Assembly (NCBI GenBank): GCA_903910385.1
Contig: CAIVZM010000056.1
Coordinates: forward strand, 1 to 64,000
DNA length: 64,000 nucleotides
Reading direction: 5' to 3'
Source of the DNA: an uncultured Armatimonadota bacterium
GTDB lineage: Bacteria; Armatimonadota; Armatimonadia; Armatimonadales; Armatimonadaceae
The notes under the pieces are model-generated. The model did no database searches. It was given only the letters and a program-made list of their open reading frames with translations, and was not told the origin of the DNA. Positions 1 to 11,643 of the stretch are shown piece after piece. Position 1 is the first letter of the stretch. Every line of letters begins with the position of its first letter. The position numbers and the translations under genes are program-made.

Positions 1-1
1 C

Positions 2-2011
<2,010 letters not shown>

Positions 2012-2067
2012 CGACTTCGGAATAAACGCTTCGGCGAGGTAATAACGCGACTCGCTCTGAGAAAAAA

Positions 2068-3654
2068 GTGAAAACGTTAAAAATCTACTTGAAGAGGATT
2101 CCGGCAGCAGGAATTCTGGCAATCATATCGCTCATGGGAATAACTCCTTCTTCCACTCTTGCGCAAACCGGCCCCACAGGCGCCATAAATGACAGCGCAT
2201 CTTACCGGGATGAGATCGCTCTCTGGCGTCAGAACCGGGAGGAAGGATTAAAGAAAGAGGGTGGGTGGCCCAGCGTCGCCGGACTGCACTGGCTTAAGGA
2301 AGGCGATAATGCTATCGGCGGAGGTGCGGGGAACGATTACGTGTTGCCCGCTGGTTCCGCCCCGGATAGGGTCGGGGTGATTATGTTACTCAATCGCCGC
2401 GCTTTCCTCAAAGTAGCGCCCGGCGTTACTGTCCATGTCAACGGTAACCCCTTCACAGACTCCGAACTCAAGACTGATGCGCAGGGAAAACCGGATAAGG
2501 TGACTCTCAACGATCTGGCGTTTACGGTGATCCAACGAGGCAAGCGCACTGGTATCCGTCTCTGGGACAACAACGCCCCGGCGCGTAAGAATTTCACCGG
2601 GTTGAAGTGGTATCCAACCGACAAAGCCTACCGCATCACGGCGAAGTTCGTCCCGTATGCGCCGCCGCGTAAAATGTCAATTCTGAATATTCTGGGGGAT
2701 ATGGAAGAGGGAGTCAGTCCCGGATATGTGACTTTTGTCCTGAAGGGGCAGGAATACCGTCTGGAGACGCAGAGCGAAGGCGATGAACTTTTTATCAACT
2801 TCAAGGATGAAACCAGCGGCAAAGAAACCTATCCGCCCGGTCGTTTCCTGTATGCTTCAAAACCGGTAAATGGGCAGGTCGTACTGGATTTCAATCGGGC
2901 GTATAACCCGCCCTGCGCCTTTACTGAGTTCGCCACCTGTCCCCTGCCACCGTCTCAAAATCGCTTGAAGGTTCGGATCGAGGCGGGTGAAAAGAAGTAC
3001 CATACGTCTGAAGATGATTTTGTCCCCACAGGGCAAACTATCCAGTTTGCGGATGAAGTCGCCGCATATCAAAAAGCCGATAGAGAAAATCCGCCGCGCA
3101 AAAATCAAATCCTGTTCATCGGTTCGAGCATCGTGCGTCAATGGACGAAAATCCCGGAACGGTTGGCGCCGCTCCCGGCATTCAATCGTGGCGTCGGCGG
3201 CTCCCGGACATGGGAAATCTTGCACTATGCCGACGAAATCGCTCTGCCGTATGAGCCTCGGATCATCGTCTACTATTGCGGTTCCAATGATATCAATTCT
3301 GGAGAGAAGCCCGAAGCGATTCTGGAGCGTTATCGCCAGTTCTCGGACAAAATCACGGAGCGATTGCCGGACACGACGGTTTATTTCCTCGCTATCTTTC
3401 GTGCGCCCCAGAAAAAAGACCGCTGGGAGATCGTCGATGCAACCAATCGTCTGGTGCGTGATTATTCTCTGAAAACGAAGAATCGGGCGTTTCTGGATGC
3501 GAACCCGGTCTTTTTCGATAAAAGCGGTCAACCGCTTCACGAGCTTTATCTGGCGGACGGTCTGCACTTCACCGGCGAGGCTTACGACAAACTTACCGCC
3601 TTTATAAAGCCGATTTTACAAAAAACGTGGGAAGCGAAGGCGCCCTCACGATAG
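2068..3654 (+). CDS. Secreted DUF1684-SGNH hydrolase fusion
   Basis: A 528-residue exported protein, probably an esterase. A signal peptide ends near residue 33 (TPSSTLAQ). Residues about 45-310 match the DUF1684 family: WRQNREEGLKKEGGWPSVAG start, conserved RFLYA segment, and the NRAYNPPCAFTEFATCPLPP end. Residues about 340-520 are an SGNH/GDSL-type hydrolase: block I is FIGSSIV (GSS rather than GDS), followed by RGVGGS, YCGSNDIN and the DGLHFT Asp/His pair. DUF1684 proteins usually stand alone, so the tandem is notable. The GTG at 2068 is the first in-frame start, and the signal peptide supports it, although the ribosome site is weak. The substrate cannot be read from the sequence; an ester on a sugar or lipid is a guess. 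Confidence 0.85.
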   Translation: MKTLKIYLKRIPAAGILAIISLMGITPSSTLAQTGPTGAINDSASYRDEIALWRQNREEGLKKEGGWPSVAGLHWLKEGDNAIGGGAGNDYVLPAGSAPDRVGVIMLLNRRAFLKVAPGVTVHVNGNPFTDSELKTDAQGKPDKVTLNDLAFTVIQRGKRTGIRLWDNNAPARKNFTGLKWYPTDKAYRITAKFVPYAPPRKMSILNILGDMEEGVSPGYVTFVLKGQEYRLETQSEGDELFINFKDETSGKETYPPGRFLYASKPVNGQVVLDFNRAYNPPCAFTEFATCPLPPSQNRLKVRIEAGEKKYHTSEDDFVPTGQTIQFADEVAAYQKADRENPPRKNQILFIGSSIVRQWTKIPERLAPLPAFNRGVGGSRTWEILHYADEIALPYEPRIIVYYCGSNDINSGEKPEAILERYRQFSDKITERLPDTTVYFLAIFRAPQKKDRWEIVDATNRLVRDYSLKTKNRAFLDANPVFFDKSGQPLHELYLADGLHFTGEAYDKLTAFIKPILQKTWEAKAPSR

Positions 3655-3674
3655 GCGACCAATTCTATCTCAGG

Positions 3675-3680
3675 TAACGT
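3675..3680 (+). promoter_or_regulatory. Candidate -10 element of a leaderless transcript
   Basis: TAACGT fits the TANNNT pattern and ends 7 nt before the ATG of the GNAT gene, so transcription would begin at or next to the start codon. It is weak on its own; the case rests on similar spacing at four other genes in this window. Confidence 0.3.
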
Positions 3681-3687
3681 AACAGGC

Positions 3688-4221
3688 ATGGCAGTAACCA
3701 TTTATCGGGCAAGCGCATCGGAGATTTTTCTGGCGGGAGGTCTCGGGGTTTTATTGCAGGATTGCGTCCACGGCGGAGCTTCGCTGGGCTTTCTGTCTCC
3801 CCTTTCTCTGGAAACGGCGCAACGATTCTGGGCAGACATTCTGGTATCGCTGGGAGATAAATGCTGGCTCTGGGTTGCAAGGGAGGGGGATACGGTGGTT
3901 GGCTCTGTCGTCCTTTCTCTCTGTGCGAAAGAAAACGGTCGTCATCGTGCCGAGGTTCAAAAACTTCTGGTGATGACTTCCCATCGCGGACAGGGAATCG
4001 CTTCACGGTTGATGGATGCTCTGGAATCCTGTGCCCGTACCCACAGACTGACGCTTCTATTTCTGGATACGGAAGCAGGGTCTGGCGCGGAATCGCTGTA
4101 CAAACGTCTCGACTGGACCCAGGTGGGAGAAATTCCCGATTACGCCGCCAATCCTGCGGGCGAACTCCACCCGACAGCGCTGTACTACAAGATTCTGACC
4201 TCCGACAAAAGCTCTGCGTAG
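3688..4221 (+). CDS. GNAT-family N-acetyltransferase
   Basis: A 177-residue cytoplasmic acetyltransferase using acetyl-CoA. The diagnostic acetyl-CoA binding loop is VMTSHRGQGIASRLMDALE (about residues 92-110), preceded by the AEVQKLLV strand and followed by LFLDTEAGSGAESLYKRL, as in single-domain GNATs. The acceptor substrate is unknown. There is no good Shine-Dalgarno sequence at the expected distance, but TAACGT lies 7 nt before the ATG, so the transcript may be leaderless. It sits convergent to the patatin gene. Confidence 0.85.
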   Translation: MAVTIYRASASEIFLAGGLGVLLQDCVHGGASLGFLSPLSLETAQRFWADILVSLGDKCWLWVAREGDTVVGSVVLSLCAKENGRHRAEVQKLLVMTSHRGQGIASRLMDALESCARTHRLTLLFLDTEAGSGAESLYKRLDWTQVGEIPDYAANPAGELHPTALYYKILTSDKSSA

Positions 4222-4243
4222 AGCAATGTTGTCCGTACATTTG

Positions 4244-6649
4244 TCAGTTCAAACGACCGATATTCACATAGAGCCGCTTCGTTCCCTTGCTTCCGAGGGC
4301 GAAACCGGCGGATACCGGACCAAAACGGGATGGCAGGATAGCGGCGATCTGTAGGTCTGTATAGTCGCCATGGCTACCATCGTCGCGCCGTGCGTTGACG
4401 GATTCGAGGTAGACCCCCAGATGTAGAGCGCCGCCGAGGAGCGTGGACTGGGGAGTCACCCGGTAGCGAATTCCGCCGCTGGCATAGCGATAACTGGTTC
4501 CGCGTAATTCGCCATAGGCGAGCGCCGTCATATTGTAAGGACCGCCCAGCAAAAATTGCTCCGGTTGCGGCGCGGCGCCGGAAAGCGTCCACCCTGACTT
4601 AAGCCCGGTCAGGATTGTGATACGCTGGGTCAGCGCCGCCGCGTAGGAAAGCGTCGCCTCCGATTTTGCGTAGCCGGATGTCTGCGGCGCCTGAAAGTAT
4701 TGCGCCGCACGTAGAGTAATATACGCTCCGCTCCGGGGCGTTACCGGATCATCCTGCGAATCCAGGATCCAGCGTCCGGTCACGCCGAAGACAGTTCCGC
4801 CCCCGCTCCGTCCGTATCGGGAAGCGGCGGGAACCGTGTAATCGCGATAGCCCATTTGTATCCCAATCCGTCCTTCCGCCGACTTGCCGAAAGTATGCCC
4901 GGCATCCAGTTGCAACATACTTTCACGAACGGAGTAATTAGCGCCGTTGCGTTCGTCCGTGGTCAGGTCACGCTGTTCTCTGTTATAGAAAGCTGAGGGG
5001 GCGATGAAGTTAAAAGAAGAGTTCAGCGGGCGGTAGTATTCCGCGCCCAGGTACGTCCGCGACCCCAGAATGACATCGCCACGAACCTCGCCGGACGCTT
5101 CCAGTCCCTCTCCGGTCTGGTTGTATCGTAAATGGACGAGCGATTGGGGAGAATTCGTCACGCCGGAACTCAATGCCGCCCCGACCAGAAAAAACGGCGG
5201 GCCATACGATTTGGGTTGCGCCCGAATCGCCAGAGTGGGTTGCCCCTCTACCGCGATGCTTCGATCGTACGCGATATTCTCAAACAGTCCTGCACCGTAA
5301 ATGCGGTTGATCCTGTGTTCCAGCGAAATGACTTCGGAGCTTTTGGGGATGGATGTAGTCAGCGTCTTGCCCAGAAAAGGTTCCAGTTGACGGTTCAGAG
5401 AAGCGCGCAGGTTGGCGCGTAGAGGAACTTTTTGGTCTTGTTCGGTAAAGACTAAACTGCGCGGAATGAATGCCCGCAGCCGGCGGCTTTCTTTGGCTTT
5501 TTGGTAGGTCGCCCAATCCTTTTCCGATAACTGGTATTTCAGAAGCGTATCGCGATTCTTTTCCGCCGCTGCTTCGCCCTGCGCCGCCAGACCGCGCCAC
5601 TCCGCAAAATTATCGATTCCGAACTTCGATACATCCGCTGTCAGGGGAATGCCGGTGATTCCCGGTGTGTTTTTCAGGCGTTCTAGGCTACGAACGGCGT
5701 TTTCGCCGGTAATGGCGTTGATCAGACGACTTACCACATCCACCGCATTCACCGGACGCTCCAATTTGAAAGGGGATGTCGCGACATTAGGTGGGGCGAC
5801 AGCGCCTGTCTCATTCCCCGGTTGCGCTTTATCCTGCAGTTGTACCGTGACCACGACGGATGGTTTCCAATTGGTCGTGTTTTCGTTGCCCGGCAACATC
5901 ACTGCAACCGGGAGGTTATCGAAAATGCCGCCGTCCAGTAGGGTCTGACCATCGCGGTAGATAGTCGTAAAGACGAAAGGAATGGCGATGGACGAGCGCA
6001 TCGCCAGTGACAGTGACCCGGAGTTGAACGTTACCGGACGAGCGGCGTCGATATCAGAGGCGATGCACCGAAAGGGTATCGGTAAATCATCGAATCGCAT
6101 GTTGTCCGGGTAAGGTAAGGTCGCCTGACTCAGTAACAGACCGATGTTCTGACCGGGGTTCAGTCCTGTGGTCGCGGCAAAACCCTTACCGAATTCCAGA
6201 TCATTCTGGAAGGTGCGGTAATCTTCGCGGCGGCGGAAATCGCGCAGGAGTTGGGGGGTCGTGGAGCGGAATAGTTCGTCCCAATCCACTGGCTTCAGCA
6301 GTTCTTCGATTTCCGGAACGCTCATGCCGGTGGCATAAAACCCCCCGACCAATGCCCCCATGCTCGTCCCGCTGAGGTAGTCCACGGGAATCCGGTGATT
6401 TTCCATCCAGCGCAGAACGCCCAGATGCGCGAATCCGTACGCGGCTCCCCCGCTGAGAACGACGCCGATCTTCGGACGCGTTGTTGCATCGGAGGTTGAC
6501 ATTGAAGACGGTTCCTGAGCCTGAGCGGTGTGAAGGCATTCGCTCCCCGGAATGCCGAAAAATAGCAAGCCCAGAAAAATCAGCGCACGAAGAAAGACGA
6601 TGCCTTTCCACAGACGCACAGAACCTAACGGATACGCGACAAAGTTCAT
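4244..6649 (-). CDS. Patatin-like phospholipase with POTRA and outer-membrane barrel
   Basis: An 801-residue exported protein of the PlpD/RssA-fusion type. The N-terminus carries a hydrophobic signal segment (residues about 17-45). The patatin domain follows with the oxyanion motif SGGAAYGFAHLG, nucleophile elbow GTSMG (Ser) and catalytic Asp in LLDGGIFDNLPV. A region around residues 400-475 (LFENIAYDRSIAVEGQPTL) looks like a POTRA domain. The last 320 residues are rich in alternating hydrophobic strands (FFLVGAALSSG ... LYVNIGRLN), as in surface-antigen/Omp85-type barrels. The family is known to be a type V-like secretion system in which the barrel carries its own lipase. It is followed convergently by the GNAT gene and has no obvious partner. 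Confidence 0.88.
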   Translation of the reverse strand: MNFVAYPLGSVRLWKGIVFLRALIFLGLLFFGIPGSECLHTAQAQEPSSMSTSDATTRPKIGVVLSGGAAYGFAHLGVLRWMENHRIPVDYLSGTSMGALVGGFYATGMSVPEIEELLKPVDWDELFRSTTPQLLRDFRRREDYRTFQNDLEFGKGFAATTGLNPGQNIGLLLSQATLPYPDNMRFDDLPIPFRCIASDIDAARPVTFNSGSLSLAMRSSIAIPFVFTTIYRDGQTLLDGGIFDNLPVAVMLPGNENTTNWKPSVVVTVQLQDKAQPGNETGAVAPPNVATSPFKLERPVNAVDVVSRLINAITGENAVRSLERLKNTPGITGIPLTADVSKFGIDNFAEWRGLAAQGEAAAEKNRDTLLKYQLSEKDWATYQKAKESRRLRAFIPRSLVFTEQDQKVPLRANLRASLNRQLEPFLGKTLTTSIPKSSEVISLEHRINRIYGAGLFENIAYDRSIAVEGQPTLAIRAQPKSYGPPFFLVGAALSSGVTNSPQSLVHLRYNQTGEGLEASGEVRGDVILGSRTYLGAEYYRPLNSSFNFIAPSAFYNREQRDLTTDERNGANYSVRESMLQLDAGHTFGKSAEGRIGIQMGYRDYTVPAASRYGRSGGGTVFGVTGRWILDSQDDPVTPRSGAYITLRAAQYFQAPQTSGYAKSEATLSYAAALTQRITILTGLKSGWTLSGAAPQPEQFLLGGPYNMTALAYGELRGTSYRYASGGIRYRVTPQSTLLGGALHLGVYLESVNARRDDGSHGDYTDLQIAAILPSRFGPVSAGFALGSKGTKRLYVNIGRLN

Positions 6650-6847
6650 CTTGAATCTGTGTTAGCCTGTTCTCATGACAACAATTTCCCCTGACCTATT
6701 CAACCCGATTTTACTCCGCTACACCCGATAACTCCCGGGTCAACTACCCTGAATGCTTGCGCTCTTACAGCCCTCTTAAGCAATGTCACCGTTACTGCCG
6801 TTACTCAGGAGCGCTCTGGAGGAACCGCGACGGAATCGGAACAGATT

Positions 6848-8260
6848 TTACCTTGCGCTCTTTTTCACTGGGGTTTCGCGGAGGGCGATGAGATGGCTCT
6901 GGGTGCGATAGTAGAGCGTCCCGGCGGAAAGGGCAGGGGTCGCCATGCAGACTTCGCCCATCGGGTTCGTGGCGAGAAGCTCGAATTTGGGGCCGGATTT
7001 TACCACATAGATATCGCCATCCTCGCTGGTGAAATAGATTTTGCCATCTCCAGCGATGACGGATGCCGTGAAGCCGGAGCGACCGGTTCCGAGGCGTTCC
7101 TCATAAACTTTTTTGCCCGTCTTCGCCTCAAAGCAGACCGCAATGCCGTTATCGCGGCAGATATACAGATAATCGCCGTAGACTAGCGGGGTCGGCATAT
7201 ACGATCCGTCGCGTCGCGAACTCCAGGCGACTCCTGCGTTCTCGGTGTCATCGCCTTTCAGAGAGATATCGCCGGCGGAATCCAGCTTGATTGCGTAAAT
7301 GGGCGACATGCTTCCGTGCGCATTGGTGATATAGGCGAGATTTCCGGCGACGACCGGGGTGGGCGCCGGAATATCCCCGCCGCCACGCAGTTTCCAGAGT
7401 TCGAGACCCGTCTCGGCATCGTAGCCACCGATGTGTTTCCACCCGTTGACAATGATCGTGGCGCGTCCGTTGACTTCCGCAATGGTGGGGGTCCCGAACG
7501 TGGGTACGTCGTCCCGTTTCGTGCGCCACTGTTCTCTGCCGTCCTTAAGGGAAAATGAGGCAAGAAAAGCATTCTGCTGTACATCTGCCTGAACGATGAC
7601 GGAACCATCATAAATGACCGGCGAGGACGCATATCCCCATTGCGCGTCCGGAACCTGATAGTAACCGGCATCGAGGACACCAAGATCCTTCTTCCATTGG
7701 AGATTTCCCTGCAAATCGTAGCAGTACATACCTTCCGAGCCGAAAAACGCGACGATTCTTCTGCCGTCAGTGGCGACGCTCGGGTTGGCGTTCGTGGATT
7801 TCGGATGACGTTTGATTTTGGGAACGCCGGTAGCGGCAACTTTTTCCCAGAGAATCTTACCCGTGTTTTTGTCGAGGCAGTAGACCTTGAACTGGTGGGA
7901 GGTGTCATCCTCGACGGGGGTGATATCGCCGTAGAGACCGACTTTGAGTGGGTCTTTCGCCTTGCCGCTGATAGCGGTAGTGATAAAGATTTTATCGCCC
8001 CAGAGAACAGGACTGGAATGGCCCAGACCGGGAATCGGCGTCTTCCAGAGAACGTTCACACTTTTTTCCACATCCCACTTCGTCGGGGTAGGAAAACCAT
8101 CTGCGACGCCGGAAGCGTATGCGCCGCGAAACTGCGGCCAGTTCCCCTGACTTATGTCCTTTTGCGCCGCCGTCTGTGCAAAAGTGAACCCGGCAAGCAT
8201 TGTTAACGTCCCTAGCGTCAGGGCGAATTTTAAGACGGAAACACGACAACTTTCCCCCAT
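6848..8260 (-). CDS. Secreted PQQ-like beta-propeller protein 1
   Basis: A 470-residue protein with a signal peptide (LALTLGT-type core ending at about FAQ, residue 29), followed by the entry motif [12 protein letters not shown]. The rest is a run of blades with the recurring 'Y.ldk.TGkilWek' signature ([39 protein letters not shown]). This places it in the PQQ-binding-like (PQQ_2/PQQ_3) propeller fold. The residues that hold PQQ and calcium in true quinoprotein alcohol dehydrogenases are not apparent, so an enzymatic role is doubtful; binding or scaffold roles are possible. It is transcribed away from the downstream propeller cluster and shares a dyad-containing promoter region with the prepilin-like gene. 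Confidence 0.88.
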   Translation of the reverse strand: MGESCRVSVLKFALTLGTLTMLAGFTFAQTAAQKDISQGNWPQFRGAYASGVADGFPTPTKWDVEKSVNVLWKTPIPGLGHSSPVLWGDKIFITTAISGKAKDPLKVGLYGDITPVEDDTSHQFKVYCLDKNTGKILWEKVAATGVPKIKRHPKSTNANPSVATDGRRIVAFFGSEGMYCYDLQGNLQWKKDLGVLDAGYYQVPDAQWGYASSPVIYDGSVIVQADVQQNAFLASFSLKDGREQWRTKRDDVPTFGTPTIAEVNGRATIIVNGWKHIGGYDAETGLELWKLRGGGDIPAPTPVVAGNLAYITNAHGSMSPIYAIKLDSAGDISLKGDDTENAGVAWSSRRDGSYMPTPLVYGDYLYICRDNGIAVCFEAKTGKKVYEERLGTGRSGFTASVIAGDGKIYFTSEDGDIYVVKSGPKFELLATNPMGEVCMATPALSAGTLYYRTQSHLIALRETPVKKSAR

Positions 8261-8290
8261 TTTTTTTCGTAACTCCAGTAGTACAGTGAT

Positions 8291-8322
8291 AGCGCCGTGG
8301 AAAATTCCATTGCGTCGGCGCT
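8291..8322. promoter_or_regulatory. Nested inverted repeat between divergent genes
   Basis: AGCGCCG at 8291-8297 is matched by CGGCGCT at 8316-8322. Inside the arms lies the perfect 12-bp palindrome TGGAAAATTCCA (8298-8309). The element sits between the divergent propeller 1 and prepilin-like genes, as an operator or a 5' leader hairpin would. The sequence is seen directly; the regulatory role is inferred. Confidence 0.4.
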
Positions 8323-8405
8323 GTTATATGTCGCAACCGCCTATATTCCGCCTTCAGGCAGGAATTACGGCGAGTGAACGTCAAGATAAGCTTATGAGGT
8401 TCTGC

Positions 8406-9119
8406 ATGAATTATACGACACGGCGCCGCGCCGGATTTACGTTAATTGAATTACTTGTCGTTATCGCCATAATAGCGATACTCGCCGCCATCCTTTTTCC
8501 AGTTTTCGCACAGGCTCGTGAGAAGGCAAGGCAGACTTCCTGCCTTTCCAACGCCAAGCAATATGCGCTGGCAAATCTGATGTATATTCAGGACTACGAT
8601 GAGTCGTTTCCGATGTCGTCATATTTGAATGTCTCCTGTGTCGAGACTTTCTATTCGGTCGTTATGCCTTATGTCAAAAACGATCAGGTGACAAAGTGCC
8701 CCAGCGAACCGGAGGCGATCAAAATCTCTGACCTTGTTGGCGCTCCCTGTCCATCGACTCCTGCTTACACCAGCTACGTGGTCAATTCCGGACTTTTCGC
8801 AAACGGTTTTTATCCGGGAGTCTCCACCGTCAGTCTGGGACGGATCGGTCGTCCTGCGGAGACCATAATGTCTTACGATGGTAATGTCACCTTCGGCGCC
8901 GGGCCGGGAGAACAGATCCAACTGGTTCAGGCGCGACATACCGGAACATTTACCGCCAGCTTTACCGATGGCCACGTCAAAGCGGTGCAGGCGAAGGAAA
9001 CCGGGACAGCCCAGCAATTTACCGTCATGGGACCGGGAAAATCACTGAAGGTCTATACTATTGGCGCGAGCGGCGGCTTTTACGCCGGACAAACGGAATG
9101 TAAAGGACTGCCCGAATAA
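8406..9119 (+). CDS. Prepilin-like DUF1559 protein 1
   Basis: A type II/IV pseudopilin-like secreted protein of 237 residues. The start ATG at 8406 is chosen because TGAGGT lies 5 nt upstream and it gives a short basic leader before the class III prepilin cleavage site: [21 protein letters not shown]. The segment [19 protein letters not shown] and the closing histidine-to-DG element ([14 protein letters not shown]) are hallmarks of the DUF1559 family, which is greatly expanded in Planctomycetes and Armatimonadota. It should be cleaved and methylated by a prepilin peptidase (not in this window). The C-terminal domain's function is unknown. The open frame extends upstream to 8154 but that part overlaps the divergent gene and is not needed. 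Confidence 0.88.
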   Translation: MNYTTRRRAGFTLIELLVVIAIIAILAAILFPVFAQAREKARQTSCLSNAKQYALANLMYIQDYDESFPMSSYLNVSCVETFYSVVMPYVKNDQVTKCPSEPEAIKISDLVGAPCPSTPAYTSYVVNSGLFANGFYPGVSTVSLGRIGRPAETIMSYDGNVTFGAGPGEQIQLVQARHTGTFTASFTDGHVKAVQAKETGTAQQFTVMGPGKSLKVYTIGASGGFYAGQTECKGLPE

Positions 9120-9196
9120 CTGAATAATCATCCCGGAGTGGGACGTCCGCATTACCCCTATTCTGTGAACATAGTTGCCGTGTGGAAGGAATATCG

Positions 9197-10465
9197 ATGC
9201 AAAGAAACCGGACAGCGACAGTCTTGATCTCGCTTGCAATCATCAGCGGATGGAGCGGTGTGAGTAGAGCGGATGATTACCCGCAGTGGCGTGGTCGAGA
9301 ACGGGATGGTCACGCACAAGAAAAAGGACTATTGAAAACCTGGCCCGAAGGCGGACCGAAGCTTCTCTGGAAGATCGAGGGAACAGGCGAAGGACATTCC
9401 ACCCCATCCGTTGCGAAGGGGCGAATCTACGGAATGGGTCTTCGAGACGGTGCGGAAATCGTCTGGGCTCTGGATGAAAAGACAGGGAAAGAAGTCTGGG
9501 CGAAAAAAATCGCCGATGAGATCCGTCTCAATGCGCCGCAGGGGGGATTCGGTTCCCGGGCGACGCCGACCGTCGATGGCGACCGAATCTATACGCTCGG
9601 TGTTGGCGGGGAACTGCTCTGCCTGAAGACAAAGGACGGAGAAATCGTCTGGCGCAAAAATCTGGTCATGGACTTTGGCGGGAATGTTCCGTCCTGGGGC
9701 TATAGCGAATCTCCTCTGGTAGATGGTGACAGAGTCATCGTGACTCCGGGAAGCGGGACTGCCACTATAGTGGCCCTGAACAAAAAGACGGGCGACACCC
9801 TCTGGAAATCACAGGTCGCCGACGGTAACGGCGTTTCCTACTCCTCCGCTATCGCCGCGAACTATGCTGGAAAGCGGCAGTATATCCAGTTCCTCACCGG
9901 GGCGGTTGTCGGAGTGGACGCCAGCACGGGCGCCACCTTGTGGTCATTCGCTTCTCCTGCGTGCCGACAGGGGATCAACTGTTCCACGCCGTTGTTTCAA
10001 AATGGTATGGTCTTTGCCGCATCCGCCTACCAGAACGGGGGGGCATTAGGAAAACTGTCCCAAAAAGAAGGCAAGATTGCGGTTGAAGAGGTCTATTTCT
10101 CCAAAGAAATGCAGAACCATCATGGCGGCATGGTGCTGGTGGATGGGTACCTTTACGGCTTTGACAACAGTAACCTTACCTGTCTGGAGTTTGCGACGGG
10201 CAAGATAATGTGGACGAACCGTAGCGTTGGAAAGGGTTCTGTCGCTTACGCGGATGGACTACTGTATTGTCGTAGCGAACGCGGACCAGTGGCGATTGTA
10301 GAAGCGAATCCGAAAGAATATGTCGAGAAGGGGCGATTGGAACAGCCCAACCGCAGTTCCGCCCCCTCCTGGCCGTATCCCGTCATCGCAAATGGCAAAC
10401 TTTATTTGCGTGATATGAATGCACTCCTCTGCTACGATGTCACGAATTCAGGAGGAGGGAAATAA
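9197..10465 (+). CDS. Secreted PQQ-like beta-propeller protein 2
   Basis: First gene of the long same-strand propeller cluster. The ATG at 9197 is preceded by GGAAGG at a good distance; the in-frame GTG at 9182 would put the ribosome site inside the gene. The 422-residue product has a signal peptide (ISLAIISGWSGVSRA) and the entry motif DDYPQWRGRERDGH, then repeated blades (WALDEKTGKEVWAKKI, CLKTKDGEIVWRKN, LNKKTGDTLWKS). It overlaps the next propeller gene by one base, which implies translational coupling. It is outer-surface or periplasmic; the ligand is unknown. Confidence 0.9.
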   Translation: MQRNRTATVLISLAIISGWSGVSRADDYPQWRGRERDGHAQEKGLLKTWPEGGPKLLWKIEGTGEGHSTPSVAKGRIYGMGLRDGAEIVWALDEKTGKEVWAKKIADEIRLNAPQGGFGSRATPTVDGDRIYTLGVGGELLCLKTKDGEIVWRKNLVMDFGGNVPSWGYSESPLVDGDRVIVTPGSGTATIVALNKKTGDTLWKSQVADGNGVSYSSAIAANYAGKRQYIQFLTGAVVGVDASTGATLWSFASPACRQGINCSTPLFQNGMVFAASAYQNGGALGKLSQKEGKIAVEEVYFSKEMQNHHGGMVLVDGYLYGFDNSNLTCLEFATGKIMWTNRSVGKGSVAYADGLLYCRSERGPVAIVEANPKEYVEKGRLEQPNRSSAPSWPYPVIANGKLYLRDMNALLCYDVTNSGGGK

Positions 10466-11592
10466 TGGCGGATTGGCCGCAGTGGCGTGGTCCTAATCGA
10501 AATGGCATTTCGGCGGAAACAGGACTCCTGTCCTCATTTCCCGCTGGCGGACCCCGCAAACTATGGTCGGCGAATGTCGGTTCCGGGTTTTCGACGGTCG
10601 CTATCAGCAAGGGACGAGCATTTACTCTGGGCAACTATCAGGAACAGGACTTCGTTTCCTGCCTGAACGCCCTGACCGGTAAAATTATCTGGGCATACAA
10701 GTATCCGCAGGGAGCGGGGGACTATAGCGGCCCACGCGCCACCCCCACCATCAATGCGGACAAAGTTTACACCTTTAGCCGCGAAGGTCTGGCGTTATGT
10801 CTGGATGCCGGGACGGGGAAAGTCCTGTGGCAAAAGAATATTGCGCAGGAAATCCGCTCTTCCGCCCCACGGTGGGGATATGCAGGCTCGCCGCTGATCG
10901 TGGGTAATCTTGTTATCTACAATGTCGGGACGGGGGGAGCGGCTCTGGATAAAAATACCGGGCGTACCGTCTGGACTTCTGGCGGCGAGGTGAGCGGGTA
11001 CGCTTCCCCGGTCGCCTTCACGGCGGGCAGCAAGAGCGGCGTGGCGATCTTTGGTAAGGACAGCCTCAAGGCGGTCGATCCGGGGAGTGGGCGAATCTTG
11101 TGGCAGTACCCCTGGCAGACCTCCTATGACGTGAACGCCGCCGCCCCGATCTTCTCCGGCGATTCCGTTTTCATCTCCTCCAATTATGGTAAGGGCGGTA
11201 GCGTCCTGCGTATCACCGGAGGGAAGCCGACGCCCGTCTGGGAAAACCGGAGCATGAAAAACCACTTTAACTCCTGCGTTCTGGTCGGCGGGACACTGTA
11301 CGGAAACGATGAAAATACCCTGAGGGGCATCGATTTCGCTACTGGTGCGGAACGCTGGAGCATGCGAGGAATGGATAAGGGCGGCCTGATCGCTGCGGAT
11401 GGCAAACTCATTGCATTGACCGGGCGCGGCGAGTTAACTCTGATTCGCGCCGTCCCTTCAGCGTTCACGGAGATCGGACGCGCCAAAATCCTGAGCGGCG
11501 ACTGCTGGGCGCATCCCGTTCTAGCGAATGGCTTGCTCTATTGCCGTAATCATGAAGGCAACCTTATCTGTCTGGATATGCGCAGAAGTTAA
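10465..11592 (+). CDS. PQQ-like beta-propeller protein 3, no signal peptide
   Basis: A 375-residue propeller that begins directly with the entry motif (MADWPQWRGPNRNG). No hydrophobic export signal precedes the first blade, unlike its neighbours. The start is secure: AGGAGGG lies 5-6 nt upstream, and TAATG joins it to the previous stop. Blades carry CLNALTGKIIWAYK, CLDAGTGKVLWQKN and LDKNTGRTVWTSG. Either it works in the cytoplasm, or it was once the second half of a double propeller together with protein 2 and is exported another way. The first is the simpler reading. Confidence 0.87.
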   Translation: MADWPQWRGPNRNGISAETGLLSSFPAGGPRKLWSANVGSGFSTVAISKGRAFTLGNYQEQDFVSCLNALTGKIIWAYKYPQGAGDYSGPRATPTINADKVYTFSREGLALCLDAGTGKVLWQKNIAQEIRSSAPRWGYAGSPLIVGNLVIYNVGTGGAALDKNTGRTVWTSGGEVSGYASPVAFTAGSKSGVAIFGKDSLKAVDPGSGRILWQYPWQTSYDVNAAAPIFSGDSVFISSNYGKGGSVLRITGGKPTPVWENRSMKNHFNSCVLVGGTLYGNDENTLRGIDFATGAERWSMRGMDKGGLIAADGKLIALTGRGELTLIRAVPSAFTEIGRAKILSGDCWAHPVLANGLLYCRNHEGNLICLDMRRS

Positions 11593-11643
11593 CGTATACA
11601 CTTACAATGGAAACTTCATCGGTAATCGTACCGGTGAAGGAAC

